From positions 1 through 64,000 of the forward strand of contig SWDT01000133.1 of NCBI GenBank assembly GCA_009193035.1: DNA of 64,000 nucleotides, in the 5' to 3' direction. Positions 24,014 through 35,962 of the stretch are shown here, in pieces; positions within the stretch are counted from its first letter, which is position 1; every line of letters begins with the position of its first letter. Origin of the DNA: Halicephalobus mephisto. Its lineage: Eukaryota > Nematoda > Chromadorea > Rhabditida > Panagrolaimidae. The notes beneath the pieces are model-generated. The model searched no databases, had not been told where the DNA came from, and worked only from the letters and a program-made list of their open reading frames with translations. The position numbers and the translations under genes were made by a program.

Positions 24014-25641
24014 TTATATTAATCATCATTTCCAAATTATGCGATGATGTAGAAATTTGGAAATATGTCGGACTCACATAAATCATAATATAATTTGCCA
24101 ACAATTTGTTATAAAATTGGTTGTTGGTGAAAATTTGCTATATTTGTAGGGTTTACGAGGATGACGATTTTGCTTTGGATTATTATAAAGAAGTTCTCAT
24201 CTATTCTAGTCATAAAATCACTGATGAATCACTCTCACCGTCGTGGCAGTGTTATATATTGGCTTCTTTATCATTACAGAACATTCATCTGTTACTAGTA
24301 CTATTTAAGAAGAATAGCAATTAAATTTCCATGGAGAATTTCAAATGAATTTCATCCTGATGTAAAGAACATGAGTAGATGGACAATGAAAGATGATTGT
24401 TTTTTTCAAACTATTTTGTCTAGTGATAACGGCATAGATTGCTGCTAGGTTTTCTTAGTATTAAGATTTTAGTATGTTTTATGATTTAGATGCACATTTG
24501 TAGTTTTAAAAAAATAAATATATACTCATTCTCTGAGCCTTACGTTTGGATCTACAAAACTGGAATTATCGTAAGACTTTCCGAAATTAAAATTGGAATA
24601 TCAGAAGGGAGATATTTTCTTCATATATATGAAACCATCTTAGAATGATGATTGAAATTATTCAAAAAAATCTGTTTATGTTCTACTAAAATTTGTATGA
24701 CAGAAAAATAAGGATGAAAACCAGAAGTCATTAAATTCTACAATAATAATAAATATGAAACCGATATATTTTATCAACAGATTGAGGAATATAATTAAAA
24801 GATTATTTCTCGAGAATAGCACATAATGGTCTTTGTCTGACTTTCGAATGCTATTAGCTTTTCTGTCATAATTCTTCAAAACAGTTTAGTGTTTCATATA
24901 CTGAGCTCAGCTTAATCTCAAGACTTCATGTTATTCGATTCAAGGTTCTTAAATCTACGAAGCTATACTTGATATAAACCGATCTTGTGTATTTAATTAA
25001 GTAAGCAAACATAAATTATTAATGTACTGCCGAGGCTAAAACAAGTGAAATTACTTTGATCTTTTACAGGCAAGTCATTTCTCGTTTTTGATTTGTCAAT
25101 CATCTCCTTGCTCTTCTTTGTCATGTGACTAATGACAGTCTTTTTTAATTGTGTAAATAATTCTTACATTATGCAATTTAAAAAAAAGGGTTTATCTTTA
25201 TATTACCTATCATTTGTGTCATTCTTTTCACTTTTAATCCGTTTGCAGATGAAACGATGGTAATTGTTATTGGGGTTCTTAGTTATGAACATTAGAAAAT
25301 ATATCATGGGTCTTTATCAGCACATAAAGTCGGAAACTAACATTTTCACTGCAGTGTTTAGGAAGCTATCTGTTCGTAATTTCCTATTTAGTTTGCTCAA
25401 CAAAGTTCTAATGATACATAATAAGGTCCATATGACGTAATATTGCTATTAATCTTTTCATTTAATAACTTAGGAATGGATTTAAAAGCCAACTTAAAGT
25501 ATTACCATGTAGCTTAGTTCTCAACAGAAGAAAGTGGTCTATATTGAGAATTTGAACGATTGCGAACTACACTGTTCATTGCCGTGAAGTCAATTGCAGT
25601 ATTTCTGTACTTGGAATTTCCCTATTAAAATTCTGTTGACA
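24014..25641. other. Intergenic between chemoreceptors B and C
   Basis: No supported gene. A 67-codon frame at 24121 and one at 24676 on the other strand lack homology or splice support. Confidence 0.5.
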
Positions 25642-26722
25642 ATGAAATTGCGACAACTCCTAGAGTTGAATGACGAAATTGCCTGTTTCATTGGTTTCTG
25701 GCTGAATCTTACTGTAATATTGTTCGTTATTAGATGGTCGAAAGAAAATATGAAGCAATATAATGCTATCTTACTTCAATCAAGCATTATAGATTTGTTG
25801 TTGATCGTTACAACGATTACCATAAGACCTGTAAGTTGCCAATTAATTTGGGTAATTGCGAAGAACATTTTAGATGGTGATAATCACGAAAGGAACAGAG
25901 TACATAACCTCTAATGGCTGGTTTCATAAATCCTCTCAACTTGTCGAGTGTTTAGCAATCATCATTTGGGAGATCAGTGCGTTATTCAGCATAGCTGCAA
26001 TTCCAGTGGCTTATGTGTTTAGATACAGAGTTCTCTGCCACAAACAGAATATTACTTTATATTTTTACATTTTCTCAATCGGTATTGCTTTCTTGAGTGC
26101 TTTAACGTTTGGGATCTGTGCATTTTGCGTATACTACATCATTGGGGGAAATTTTGCGCATGAAGCAGAACATTCGCTTAGTGATAACTTTAAAGACGAA
26201 TCAGGCAAAGTTGGAGCTGCTGGGACTTTATTGGGGAGATCGCTGGGCATTTACGCCATAGCAGGAGTCGCAGGACTAATTATTATCATTTCTTATGCAA
26301 TTTGCATCTACTGCAACATCAAGGTTATTAAGTATCTAAAAGACAACAGCATCCATATTTGCAATGGAGTTCAGGCACTCCAGAAAGAATTGACAATAAC
26401 CTTAACAGCTCAAGCACTAGCTCCTTTTTTGTTAGTGATTCTGCCGTTGAAGTTTCAAATAATTTGTATATATTTTCCCCAGTTGGACATGGATATACAG
26501 TCGGTCTATTCCACAATGGTACTGAGTTGGATCCCAACTGGAAATGCCCTATCCGTGTTATTATTTGTAAAGGCATTCAGAATGAGGATTTTGAAATTCT
26601 TCACGTGTGGGAAGAAAGGCACATTGCCAGTAACTTTAATCGGTCATGGCATCCATATCTCTAAAGTTGGAATCACTGATACGAAGATTTCAAATATGCT
26701 TAATGAATATCGGCTACACTAG
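25642..26722 (+). CDS. Chemoreceptor C, Str superfamily (SRD/STR-like 7TM)
   Basis: Exons 25642-25830 and 25874-26722 with a 43-bp phase-0 intron; 345 residues. It has the same architecture as A and B but is clearly diverged along exon 2 ('NNLYIF' region apart, the inner-loop 'FRYRVLCHKQN' and TM7 'SWIPTGNALSVLLFVKAFR' are kept). The second half of exon 1 is closer to B than A is, which helps place the conversion boundary. The C-terminal tail (about 35 residues) is longer than in A and B. Frames on other strands in this exon are shadows. Confidence 0.85.
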
Positions 26723-27501
26723 ACTTCAACAACAAAAGTGATTTTGAATTTAACATATGCTTATCTTTGAAATAATCTTCTTAAAAACAATTAACAATAA
26801 AATGTAAAATTAATTTCTTTAACAGTTGTCTTGAGTAAATTATAATCGGCAGAATAAATTGTTATTTGATTATTTTGTTAACGTAAATTAATTCTAAAAA
26901 CGTCCATGCTTTTTCGAGATTATCAATCACCAATGTGCAGTATATTGCGATAACCAACTTCTAAGGTGTAGCTGTCTTCAATTTCCAATAATTGGTAACC
27001 CCAGTAAATAACACCTGGAGATACTTTATTTAAAATTCACACGAAATAAAATTTTTTCAATTTTCTACAACATTTCACATTTACATTCGTCAACTGCTAA
27101 GCATTTTGAAGAAACAAAAATTTGTATCTTAATTATTCTTTGTACTGTTGAAGTTTTAGGAAATCATGAATCTCATTTGTATGAAAGTTTGAGAAAGCAA
27201 ATTATCTAAGAAGCTGACAAAAATCAATAAAACATAATACTCTATTATCAGGGAAATAAATTACATTGTATTACTTAAAGAACCCATCAATTGACTTTGG
27301 TTACAAAAGTACTTTTAGGAAGAAATTCCAATTCCAACTATTCATAAAGAATTTATTATCGTTATGATTCATATTACTGCGGTAATTTTAAATCCCTATA
27401 TTAGTTTCACCTGCGGATAAAATGCACAGACAACGAACAGTGACTTTAAATATACTTTCATTTACTTATTTTGTGACAATTTGAAATAAGCTGACATATC
27501 T
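26723..27501. other. Intergenic, no gene recognised
   Basis: AATAAA-type signal near 26797; otherwise AT-rich sequence. Confidence 0.5.
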
Positions 27502-28601
27502 ATGCCGGCCGAAAACTACACAGTCGAAGATCTCGACAACTACTTTCACAGACTCCATATAAATACTGCATGGACTCTATTGACGAATTTTACAGCTATT
27601 TATTTGGTCTTAACTAGAACTACGAAGGAGATGGGGAATTATAAATATTATTTACTTTTGACATTATTCTCTCCGATGATCATGGATCTCCACATTAGCG
27701 TCATTTTCGGGATTTTCATGACAATGCCGGTCGGGGGTCAATGTGCTGCTGGATTTGTTCGTCATTTTGGGCAATTTTTCGGAAGCATTTTTCAGTTTGG
27801 GATGATGCACGAAACTGTCAGTTGGGCTGGGGTCTCCTTACTCTATGGATTCCTCTATCGGTACTTTTCTATAAAAGGGACAATTCACCGTTTCCATAAC
27901 AAGAGAAACATTGTCTTTCTCGCTTTATTTTTATTGATCTACCCAATGCCAGCGATGATAGCTCTTTATTATGGAGACAGAGGACATAGTTATGAAGAGC
28001 AGCTTAAGTTTATCTTGGATAATGTGCCACAGTATTACTTCATTTACAAAGAATTCAAAATCTGCAATGTTCTTACGGAGAATTACAAAGCAGCCATCTA
28101 CTTATCAGTGGCCATAATTCAGATCCTGATAGTTTACACTGGTTATATCGTGATTTCTGTCAAGATTGTGCGGTTACTAAGAAAGGTCAAATCTAGTTTA
28201 ACCACCGCTACCTATGTCTTGCAGAAACAACTATTTAAAGCCTTGATCTTCCAATGCGCCATCCCGTTAATCTTTCTTGCAGGACCCATGTGGCTGCTCA
28301 TGGCTATTGTCCTATTCCAGTTACCGTACTCCGGAGGTAAGGGTAAAAATATTTATACTAAATGAAACATTTATTTGTAGTGTATTCTCAATACGCCATC
28401 CAATGCTTGAGTTTACACGCGTCAGCCAATGCAATCATGGTTATAGTCATGATCAAGCCCTATCGTGAGGGTCTATATCGTATTACTACGAGGCCATTTA
28501 CGAATCTATGGACCAAGATAAAGCCTAAAAACTGCAATGATGTAGTTTTGGTCCAGAAAAACAAAAATATTTCTTCAGTGGTGAACATAACGGTGGTATA
28601 A
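27502..28601 (+). CDS. Chemoreceptor D, SRI/SRH-like 7TM (Str superfamily)
   Basis: Exons 27502-28336 and 28381-28601 with a 44-bp phase-1 intron; 351 residues. Family marks: 'MGNYKYYLLLTLFSPMIMDLHIS' for TM2, 'PVGGQCAAG' in the first outer loop, 'LYRYFSIKGTIHRF' after TM3, 'LQKQLFKALIFQCAIPLIFL' into TM6, and 'SANAIMVIVMIKPYREG' at the end of TM7, the PYR signature of the SRH/SRI group. It stands next to receptors A-C but is from a different family. It is expected in chemosensory cilia by family knowledge; no ligand can be inferred. Confidence 0.87.
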
Positions 28602-29644
28602 TTGTGACGAAGCTGATATTAGGTTAAAGAACACCTGAATTTACCTTCGGAGTTTGTCCGTCCTACAAAAAGTACATGAAAATTATGTTACAGTTTCCTT
28701 GTATCTATTTATATAATATTCGCTAGGTAATTCAGCTGACGAAAAAGGAAGTTTACTCGAAATAGCTTTTTCACCTGAGTTTTACATAAAATCTAGGCTC
28801 TTGAATTATTCATTAAGAACTGTAATGACATTTCGGTGAATACTTCTATGAAATAAAATAATTTATGAAATCTGTAAATTCTTATTTGTTTCTGCATATC
28901 TTCAATAAATTTCGAAAGATCACTGAACAGGTTCAAACAGTCCATAACGTTCATCTAATCATTGAAAATAATTAAAATCGGGAATTTAAAGTATAAATTG
29001 AACGCTCGGCAAGTAGTTCACTGGAGATTTGCTAATAAATTAAGCGAATTTATTCTTTTGGTACAATGCATGACGTTTGATGTCTATTCAATCTTCTCGT
29101 TCCAGAAGAGTAGTTAGCAAAATTAAATGCAGGTTCCCAATATGCACTCAGTAAATCATGAATTCAGTTATCGCATGCTTCAGAAGGTTACATAGGATAA
29201 AATGTCTTCACTAGTAAGATTTCAGTGTTTACATAGAAATTATATGTTTTGTGTTGATACACAAACTAAAAATATTTATCTTTATGTTGAAATCAATTGT
29301 TTCTGAGTTTTTGCCTTTCACACATCTGCAATTCTTTAGACTTTCTCACCTATTATTGGTTTAGTGTTTTTCGAACAAGAATTTTGTTGTTATGTTGAAA
29401 TAACTTCCTTCTGATATCCTCGAAAATGAATCCGTCAGAGATCGATTTTTCTGTTATCAAAGACAAGTATTTGCTCTAGGACCGGATGCTCTTTAGGTGA
29501 TAAAAACTTTCCAAATTCAAAGGTACGACAATGTCTTAATTTTACGATAAATGGCTGATTTTATGTTTATTAGTCATTAAACTACCATTTATAAGACTAT
29601 TATCAACAAGAGAAACACATTCAACTTGATTTTTTGAACAGAAA
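28602..29644. other. Intergenic, no gene recognised
   Basis: AATAAA-type signal near 28855. No coding frame with support was seen. Confidence 0.5.
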
Positions 29645-30196
29645 ATGGTTGTCAAAGTTGCTTTCCAAAAAGTGCTGATCTTGGTTACCTTCATTGTTTT
29701 GTCCTTTTTGAATCTCGGAACTTCTGACTGTCCATCCAACAGTTATACTATTCCGCCTGTACTTGGAAGTGCGTATAGTTGTGTAACTTTGGTAGAGGCT
29801 AGTCACTACTTCACCCAAGCTGAACTAGTATGTAACAACCAAAGTGGCCATCTACTCTCCATCCCAAATGGATACGTTAACACGATCATAGCTGGTGAGT
29901 AAGTAATATAAGCACGACCATGTAAGATCTTTCTAGATTTAATAAAGGATGCTACTGGAACAACTCATAACTACTGGATTGGGGTGACTAATATGGTGGG
30001 TGGTGTTTGGAGAAATGTGGACGATGGAAGTAATGCTACTTTTTTCAACTGGGATTCTGGATATCCACATAATGGAAGCCAATCATCATGCGTCTACATG
30101 TTATCAAATGGATTATGGCGTTCTATTTCTTGTTACCCAACTACGGCATATCATTTATGCACCATTCCAGGAATTGGAGAAACAGATTCGGCGTAG
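29645..30196 (+). CDS. Secreted single-domain C-type lectin-like protein, second copy
   Basis: Exons 29645-29894 and 29937-30196 with a 42-bp phase-1 intron; 169 residues. A signal peptide of about 27 residues precedes 'CPSNSYTIPP'. The single C-type lectin-like domain contains 'LLSIPNGYVN', 'YWIGVTNMVGGVWRNVDDG', 'FFNWDSGYP' and a 'LWRSISC' to 'YHLC' end. All six Cys expected from two disulfides plus an extra N-terminal pair are present, unlike the copy at 90-604. There is no EPN/QPD motif. The intron position and phase are the same in both copies, so they are paralogues. Confidence 0.87.
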
Positions 30197-30949
30197 TTAG
30201 TCAACTCGACAAATAAGTCTATTAAACGTTTATTTATAAATTTAATTTAAGAGTTTGTTGTTAAAAATAAAATAACCCAATTGTTTAATTTCCAACTAAG
30301 AGATTAAAAAGAGTTCGAAGTTCATCTATTGACTAGAAAATACAATATCCACTTATTTTCGTCTTGTAGTAAGAGTAGAATCTCGAAATAGAGTTAACAC
30401 TTTTGGATTCCTAAAGTAGATTAAGGATGATGCCTTTGTTTTATTGAAATAGACTCGAAAAAACATGTAAAGAGCGCAAGCAAAATTAAAAGTATCTTTA
30501 AATTATGCGAAGTTTGTCATTTCCCCACTTTTACTGAACATTCTCAGTTTGATTTTTATTTATTCTTAGGATTCTTTAATCAATGGTTAATGAATGACGT
30601 TTTGACATAAATGGACAAAGTACAAAGAACGTTTGCTTTATCCCACTAAAGAACAATCAATTAAATTCATCTTGCACAACGATACACGAAACTCTTTACA
30701 ATCAATGAAATCTATTCTGTGATGAACAGCTATCAAATTTCAATAAAAGAGGTAATCAGCGAAACATCCCACGCAATAATCAATTATTCCCAATAGAACC
30801 GTCATGTTCAATAATCTTACTTCAGTCTTGGAAACCAATGTGAGAGTTGTTTCTATATACTGTTTTTATATAATTTTATGGATAAATATCTATCGAAAAC
30901 CCAAAACTAAAGCTAAGCAAAAACCACAGTATGCATGGAATGTAGAATT
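30197..30949. other. Intergenic between convergent genes
   Basis: 3' flanks of the lectin (plus) and the S1 protease (minus). A 65-codon plus-strand frame at 30804-31001 runs antisense into the protease terminal exon and is not accepted. Confidence 0.5.
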
Positions 30950-31930
30950 TTATTTGCACTCAACTTCTCCGCCAGTTTTGTCTCGGATCCAGCCACAGTA
31001 ATTACTAACTCGGACATAGGCTGCTAAAATAAGATAAATGAGAAGCGTACGATTATTAAAGCCTACTCAATTCTAACAAGTCAAGTCGGTCATTTGGCAG
31101 ACCGTGGAGACCCTGAATAGTTGAAGCAATTCCAACTTCGATCCATCGTCCATCCTTCAAAAGCATCAGAGGTCCTCCACTATCTCCAGGAAGTCCTCCA
31201 GAGTTAATTCCTCCAACGCAAATCTTCTGATGGCAGTCAATTTGTGTTAGGTTTCTCAAAGGTTCTCGGAGTTGCATTATGCGTTCTTCCGCGACTTCTG
31301 GGATAGCTCTGATTAGTTCATCGAGACTTTCCAAAGCAGTATCGGTCTTTTTCTCTGTTCTTAAGTATTGGAACACATTGCCCCAGCCAGCTCCAACAAA
31401 GAATTGGTTAGCTTCAAAAACCACATTCTTTTCCAGACAGATTGGAGAAGTATAATCGTCAAATTCCAAATCTTCAGAAATCTTAAACAACGCGATATCG
31501 TTTAAAATAGTGATCGGAGTATAATGAGCATGAATAAAAACTTCTTTGACGTCCGCAACTTTAGCTTCCGTCATATTTGCAGAACCGTACTTGACTGAAA
31601 ATAAAACAAAAATTTAGGAATTTCGGTTAATTAACTACCAATAAAAGACTTTGGTTGATTTTCATTTCCATAAACACAATGAGCAGCAAGTAAAATCCAG
31701 TGTTTGTGAATTATAGACCCAGTACAAGCAAAAACACCGACATCGGTAATCATTTCCGAAACAACAAGCCAAGGCCAATCCTTTTCTTCAACAACATCTC
31801 CGCCGAGGATCCTTTCGGCATTGATATTGTTGCTAAAAATCTTTGAATATCTATCAGCAGAAGGAGATATTCCGCATTTTTTGGATATAGATATTTGACA
31901 ACATATCAAAAAAATGACCAATTTTATCAT
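30950..31930 (-). CDS. Secreted chymotrypsin-fold serine protease (S1 family)
   Basis: Minus strand, three exons: 31930-31639, 31594-31067, 31023-30950 (introns of 44 and 43 bp, both phase 1); 297 residues. The start at 31930 gives a clean signal peptide ('MIKLVIFLICC'); an in-frame ATG at 32020 would add 30 residues. Activation-type site 'RILGG' near residue 40, then the triad: His84 in 'LLAAHC', Asp130 in 'LNDIALFKI', Ser236 in 'GDSGGPL'. 'AGWG' is present and the last exon gives the usual 'YVRVSNYCGWI' end, so the fold is complete. The position equivalent to Asp189 of trypsin is Gly230, so cleavage after Arg or Lys is not expected. An insertion of about 40 residues follows AGWG. A broken paralogue lies upstream at 32096-32773. 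Confidence 0.88.
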
Positions 31931-32095
31931 AATAATAAAAAAAGCAAGTATTTCCAAAAATACAACGCTCGAAGCTTTTCGAAATTTAAAAATGATTGAA
32001 AATGATTCATTTTCGCTCAAAAAGTATATTTATTAAAGACGTTCGTTTATTGTTTATTTTTTCCAAAGAATTTAATAAATATTTTATTTCGGAGT

Positions 32096-32773
32096 TTAAG
32101 ACAAGCATTGCACTTCCTGCATAGTCGTACTGTAGATCTAACCACAGTAATTTTCGATCCGAGTAAATAACACTAAAAATGGTCAAATTTTCTCAATCCA
32201 GATTCGGTTAATCAACTTACTTGTCTCCATTGCATCGAACTTGTTATTTTCAATCGTTCTGATTTCCATGTCTGACAATAACCCTGCCAATATCTATTGG
32301 CTATCCTTCAATAGCATCAGTGGAGCTCCATTTTCAAATTTGAAACTTTGATTATTCATCCCATGAGTGCAAATATAACCCGCTAAATTTTCTTCTGTCA
32401 ATTTCCTGCTTTTGAAATCAATGCATTCTTTGATTTCATCACTTTTCGAAAGCATCATATCTTGAAAAATATTGGATTCTGTAAATACCGCTATGTGCGA
32501 CATTTTGTTAAGAACAATATCTCCTGTGATGGTCATATTAGCAGTAATTTCCAGGTCGAAACCCCATCCGGCCGCTAGGAATATTTCATTGGTGGAAATG
32601 CTACCGTAGTCTATACAGACAGATTGGAGATTTGTCTGGACCGAAAGTGATTCAATCCTTCAATTGAACGAGAGCAACATTGTTCATGGAAGAATCTGAG
32701 AAGTTCTCATGTCTGTGCATTTGAGAAATTTCGAAAGTTTGTAGATGTTCACGATCGATTTTGCCGAATTGCA
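32096..32773 (-). pseudogene. Decayed S1 serine protease paralogue
   Basis: Minus strand. Starting at 32773, just after a TTTAG acceptor at the same place as in the neighbour, the sequence reads 'VQFG' (neighbour 'VKYG'), then 'NNVALVQL' where the catalytic Asp is replaced by Asn, a TGA, 'AGWGF', and 'ENGAPLMLL' where GDSGGPL has lost the catalytic Ser. The homologue of the last exon has 'NYCG' followed by TAG where the neighbour has Trp. The exon with the catalytic His was not found. Three lesions plus lost residues mark it as a pseudogene; a short frame at 32536-32294 is only its middle part. Confidence 0.75.
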
Positions 32774-33104
32774 CTAAAAATGCAGTCAGTTAATTTTATT
32801 AATTTATAGTTAACTTTGGATATAAAATATCAAATTTATAGTTTTTAGATGATAAAATAACATTTGCGGATTTAAAAATTATGAAAGTGTTTATGAGATT
32901 TTCAGCACTTGTATCAGTTCCGGGTCTGATGGAAATTTTATGCAAGTCTGTTTTCCATGTATTTCGAAATCTACAAACATTGATTCGCTGTTTTCGAACT
33001 GTGAACTTGTTGTTTGTGTACATCCACGACTTAGGCAACTTCACAATTGCTCAATTGACAGATAACAATATTGTACAATATTAAGAGTAGTATATAATAG
33101 GCGT
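32774..33104. other. Region upstream of the protease pseudogene
   Basis: Open frames exist on both strands (minus 33044-32799, plus 32881-33084), but neither resembles the missing protease exon and neither has splice support. Confidence 0.4.
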
Positions 33105-33390
33105 TTCTAGGACAGCCGATTTTTCCCCCACCACCCCACCGAACCATCATATCAATATTTAGGATATAAACTGTTAAAAAGTATATGATTTATCATAAAA
33201 TGTCGCTTAAAATCAATGTGCAGAATTATCCTCCCCGGACCTAGGACAGCTGAAATTCCCCACCACCCGCCGAAGCCCAGGTGCTAAAAAAGCCACAATT
33301 TATCGATATTTTTACACAAAATCATACAATTTTGAAAACTGTCCTCCCTCATCAGACATAGGACAACCCGAAATCCCCAGCACCCATTAT
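33105..33390. repeat. Degenerate tandem repeat, three units of about 120-130 bp
   Basis: 'taggacagccga' or a variant followed by a C-rich 'ccccaccaccc' tract recurs near 33108, 33241 and 33357. Confidence 0.55.
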
Positions 33391-33522
33391 CGTGATTAAA
33401 GTGGGCATAGAATAGCCGAATGAGTCTTTTATTCTTATATTTGACTTTTAAAAACACTTTGCTTAACATAACTAGACTTATGACGAGATCACTGATGGGC
33501 TGCCGCAAAACTATGAATCCGG

Positions 33523-34644
33523 TTAACTTTCGGTGTCCGATCGTCCTAAACATTGTTGCATAAATATTAAAATACAAATAAAACGATACCTCCGTTAAAG
33601 CACTGGTTAATGTTCGAAATCTGCAAAATTCGGCCGTAGCGCTGCTCCACCGATGAATCCAAAAACTCTTGGAACGTGACATCAATGGTGTTTGGATGCA
33701 GTCCACCGAGCAAAATCCCCGCCAAACTTCCACGAGTTAGAATCGGACCACCCGAAAAACCGCGTCTGGAGCCCGGAGTTCCAACTAAACAAAAATAAAT
33801 TAGTATGGGACAAATAAAATTGATAATATTACTTAAATGAATACAATCGTTCATTACTCCTTTAATAAATCCACGAGTGATCGTAGGCTCCGAGTGGTCG
33901 GCACCGTCGGGATATCCCTGAAAATAAAATTTATACTTACATAAATTCAAAAAGACATACCATTAGAAAATATTCATCTCCCTGCCTGATATTTCTCGGC
34001 ACAGTGCCCGCTTCCGGAAGGCTTTCGGATGTTAAAACAGCAAAGTCAAACTTCTTACAGATGAATATGCACTTAACTTCAAAGCTGCCTTCAGTTCCGG
34101 AAACGTTGTAGGTCTTATCAATTTGAAAAGATATATGTGCAGCCGTTAAAATGCGTTTGTTCGAGATGAGAACACCCGAACCCTGTTCTTTGTCGCCCGT
34201 AACAAGGAACACTCGTTTTTTCCAGGAATTATACACTTCATGAGAATCTAAAAACAGCACGAATTTTGAAAATATACCTTCAGACTTACCTTCATATGTT
34301 GCAGGAATGATCGGGCGAAAGTCCGACGGCGATAGAGTGCGTTCTATCAGAATCGTTTTTTGCCGTTCCAGTTGAACAATTCGTTCTTGCAGACTTGTCG
34401 CCTGTTTCTCCACTTGGGTCGTCAATTCAAGGAACATATGCTTCATATTATCTGGAAAGAAGGAGAATTAATATAATGAAAAGTTTCTAGATATTTCACA
34501 ATCATGTATTAATTGAACTAAACAACAAAATTAAAATGTACCTGGAGCGCTCTCGTATTGCTGCATGTACGCAGATTTACTAGCCTTCAGTTCGGCAATC
34601 TGTGCGTCCAGTGATTTGATTTCAGCTTCCACTTGATTGTCCAT
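33523..34644 (-). CDS. Coiled-coil protein with trypsin-fold serine protease domain; possible Maverick cargo
   Basis: Minus strand exons 34644-34542, 34451-34290, 34247-33961, 33917-33833, 33784-33590 and a short 33545-33523; 284 residues. If the last intron is not spliced, the frame ends at 33567 with the same length. Residues 1 to about 75 form an amphipathic coiled coil with no signal peptide. The protease domain has His126 ('ILTAAHI'), Asp156 ('FDFAVL') and Ser223 ('GFSGGPI') in order, closer to the trypsin-like/HtrA-like 'SGGP' form than to secreted S1 enzymes. The family is not one I can name. It lies about 280 bp from a broken Maverick polymerase on the same strand; nematode Mavericks are known to carry protease genes as cargo, so such an origin is possible but unproven. 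Confidence 0.75.
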
Positions 34645-34924
34645 AACACGAATCTAAAATTAATACGAATATAATTAATAAACACTAAATATGCATATAT
34701 GAATGAAGAAATAATATTGCGGAAACGAAAACAGCAAAAAATGCATTGGAGAAAAGTTGACACACAACACCAAAAAGAAAAAGCGAGCAAATTTGAATGC
34801 ATATTAAAAGTTCGATCAGGATTCTGTTCTTGTTTAGCTATACTATTAAATCTTATAGTGTCCGTGAGCTAATGTGTTTATTTTATTGTTACAAATATAT
34901 CTTTGAAACTCATCTTTATCATCT
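34645..34924. other. Gap between protease gene and polymerase remnant
   Basis: 5' flank of the coiled-coil protease; no coding frame recognised. Confidence 0.4.
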
Positions 34925-35519
34925 TCATTCAAAGCGACTTTGTTTTAGAGTATAAATCTGGTGCTTCTTTGCTTGAATCATGAATTGCTCTTTTTGAGTA
35001 ACTTTCCCTTCAAACAAACAGCTTTTATAATCTTCCATTCTTAAGGTTTTGGTTGCATTCTTCTTAACTCCCTTTGACTTCTTTCTCTCTTCACCATCAA
35101 CACTGAACATATTGTTTTGGTTTGAGAAACACTCCTTCCATAATCTTTCCATTTAATTCATCCTTAAACTTCCCAATCACCTTTTTATTGGATTAATTAT
35201 ATAGTGGATGATCTTTTGGATAATCACTAAAGTCGAACCATTCTCTCATTTGACACATATCTTTATAAATATCTTCAGTTTGAACTTCATATATCAAACT
35301 ATCAGTGTCTTGATAACACAGCTTTAATTTGTCTTCATATTTTTTCAACATTATATCATAATGAAACTCGTACATCAGATATTTGCTCAAATCCAGGATA
35401 CTAAATCCTACATAGATTGGTTTATTAAATTCTAAGCTTGTCTTTTCCATCTCAACACTCAATAAATTCTCATTTATGATTATACTATTTTTGAAGACAA
35501 ATTTGGAGTTGAATTCTCG
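34925..35519 (-). pseudogene. Remnant of Maverick/Polinton protein-primed DNA polymerase B
   Basis: Minus strand. The upstream frame, open from about 35519 to 35193, includes 'FNKPIYVGFSILDLSK' and the polymerase active-site motif YQDTDS, then 'FDFSDYP'. After a TAA at 35193-35195 and a frameshift, a second frame (35152-34925) shows 'KSKGVKKNATK' and 'DYKSCLFEGKV', typical of the C-terminal part of Polinton polymerase. Only the C-terminal third is left; exonuclease and TPR parts were not found upstream. With the stop and shift it is not functional. Polintons/Mavericks are virus-like DNA transposons. Confidence 0.85.
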
Positions 35520-35520
35520 A

Positions 35521-35962
35521 CGCGAATGATGCTTGATTTATTTTCCGATAGTTAGCTTGATTGATGATCTTTAAGCATCGACTACGGCAGAATCAGCATC
35601 TTGTTGTTCGACTTTTTTACATTTTTTTCGAAAACATGTTTCTAGTAACAATTTCATCGCGGACGATTTTTGATCCATTTTTAGAACATAAACGTAGTTA
35701 CTATTCTTTTAATTAAATTTCACATTACTTGATTAGTTTTATTTGAAGTTCAAAATATAAAATTCTTTGAATCAAAAGCATGACTCCTTTTGTTATCAAC
35801 GACAAATTTGGAGTTTGCTTCTAAATGACAGCGTATTTTTATCAGCTAAATTCAGTCAGACTCACGTGTCCACATTTTTCTCCGGACAGCTGTGCGAAAA
35901 CAGTCTAATTATTGACTGGTTCATAATTAATCAAGTTCTTCAAATTTTTCTTACAAACAATA
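35521..35962. other. Intergenic, no gene recognised
   Basis: Between the polymerase remnant and the esterase. No further Maverick gene was recognised here. Confidence 0.4.

Noticed and set aside
24121..24324. 67-codon frame downstream of chemoreceptor B
   Set aside because: No family resemblance, no splice signals, position in ordinary 3' flank.
26328..26664. Frames of 82 and 101 codons overlapping chemoreceptor C
   Set aside because: Shadows of the conserved receptor frame.
32799..33084. Frames on both strands upstream of the protease pseudogene, considered as its missing first exon
   Set aside because: No AAHC or activation-site motif; nothing like the first exon of the neighbour.
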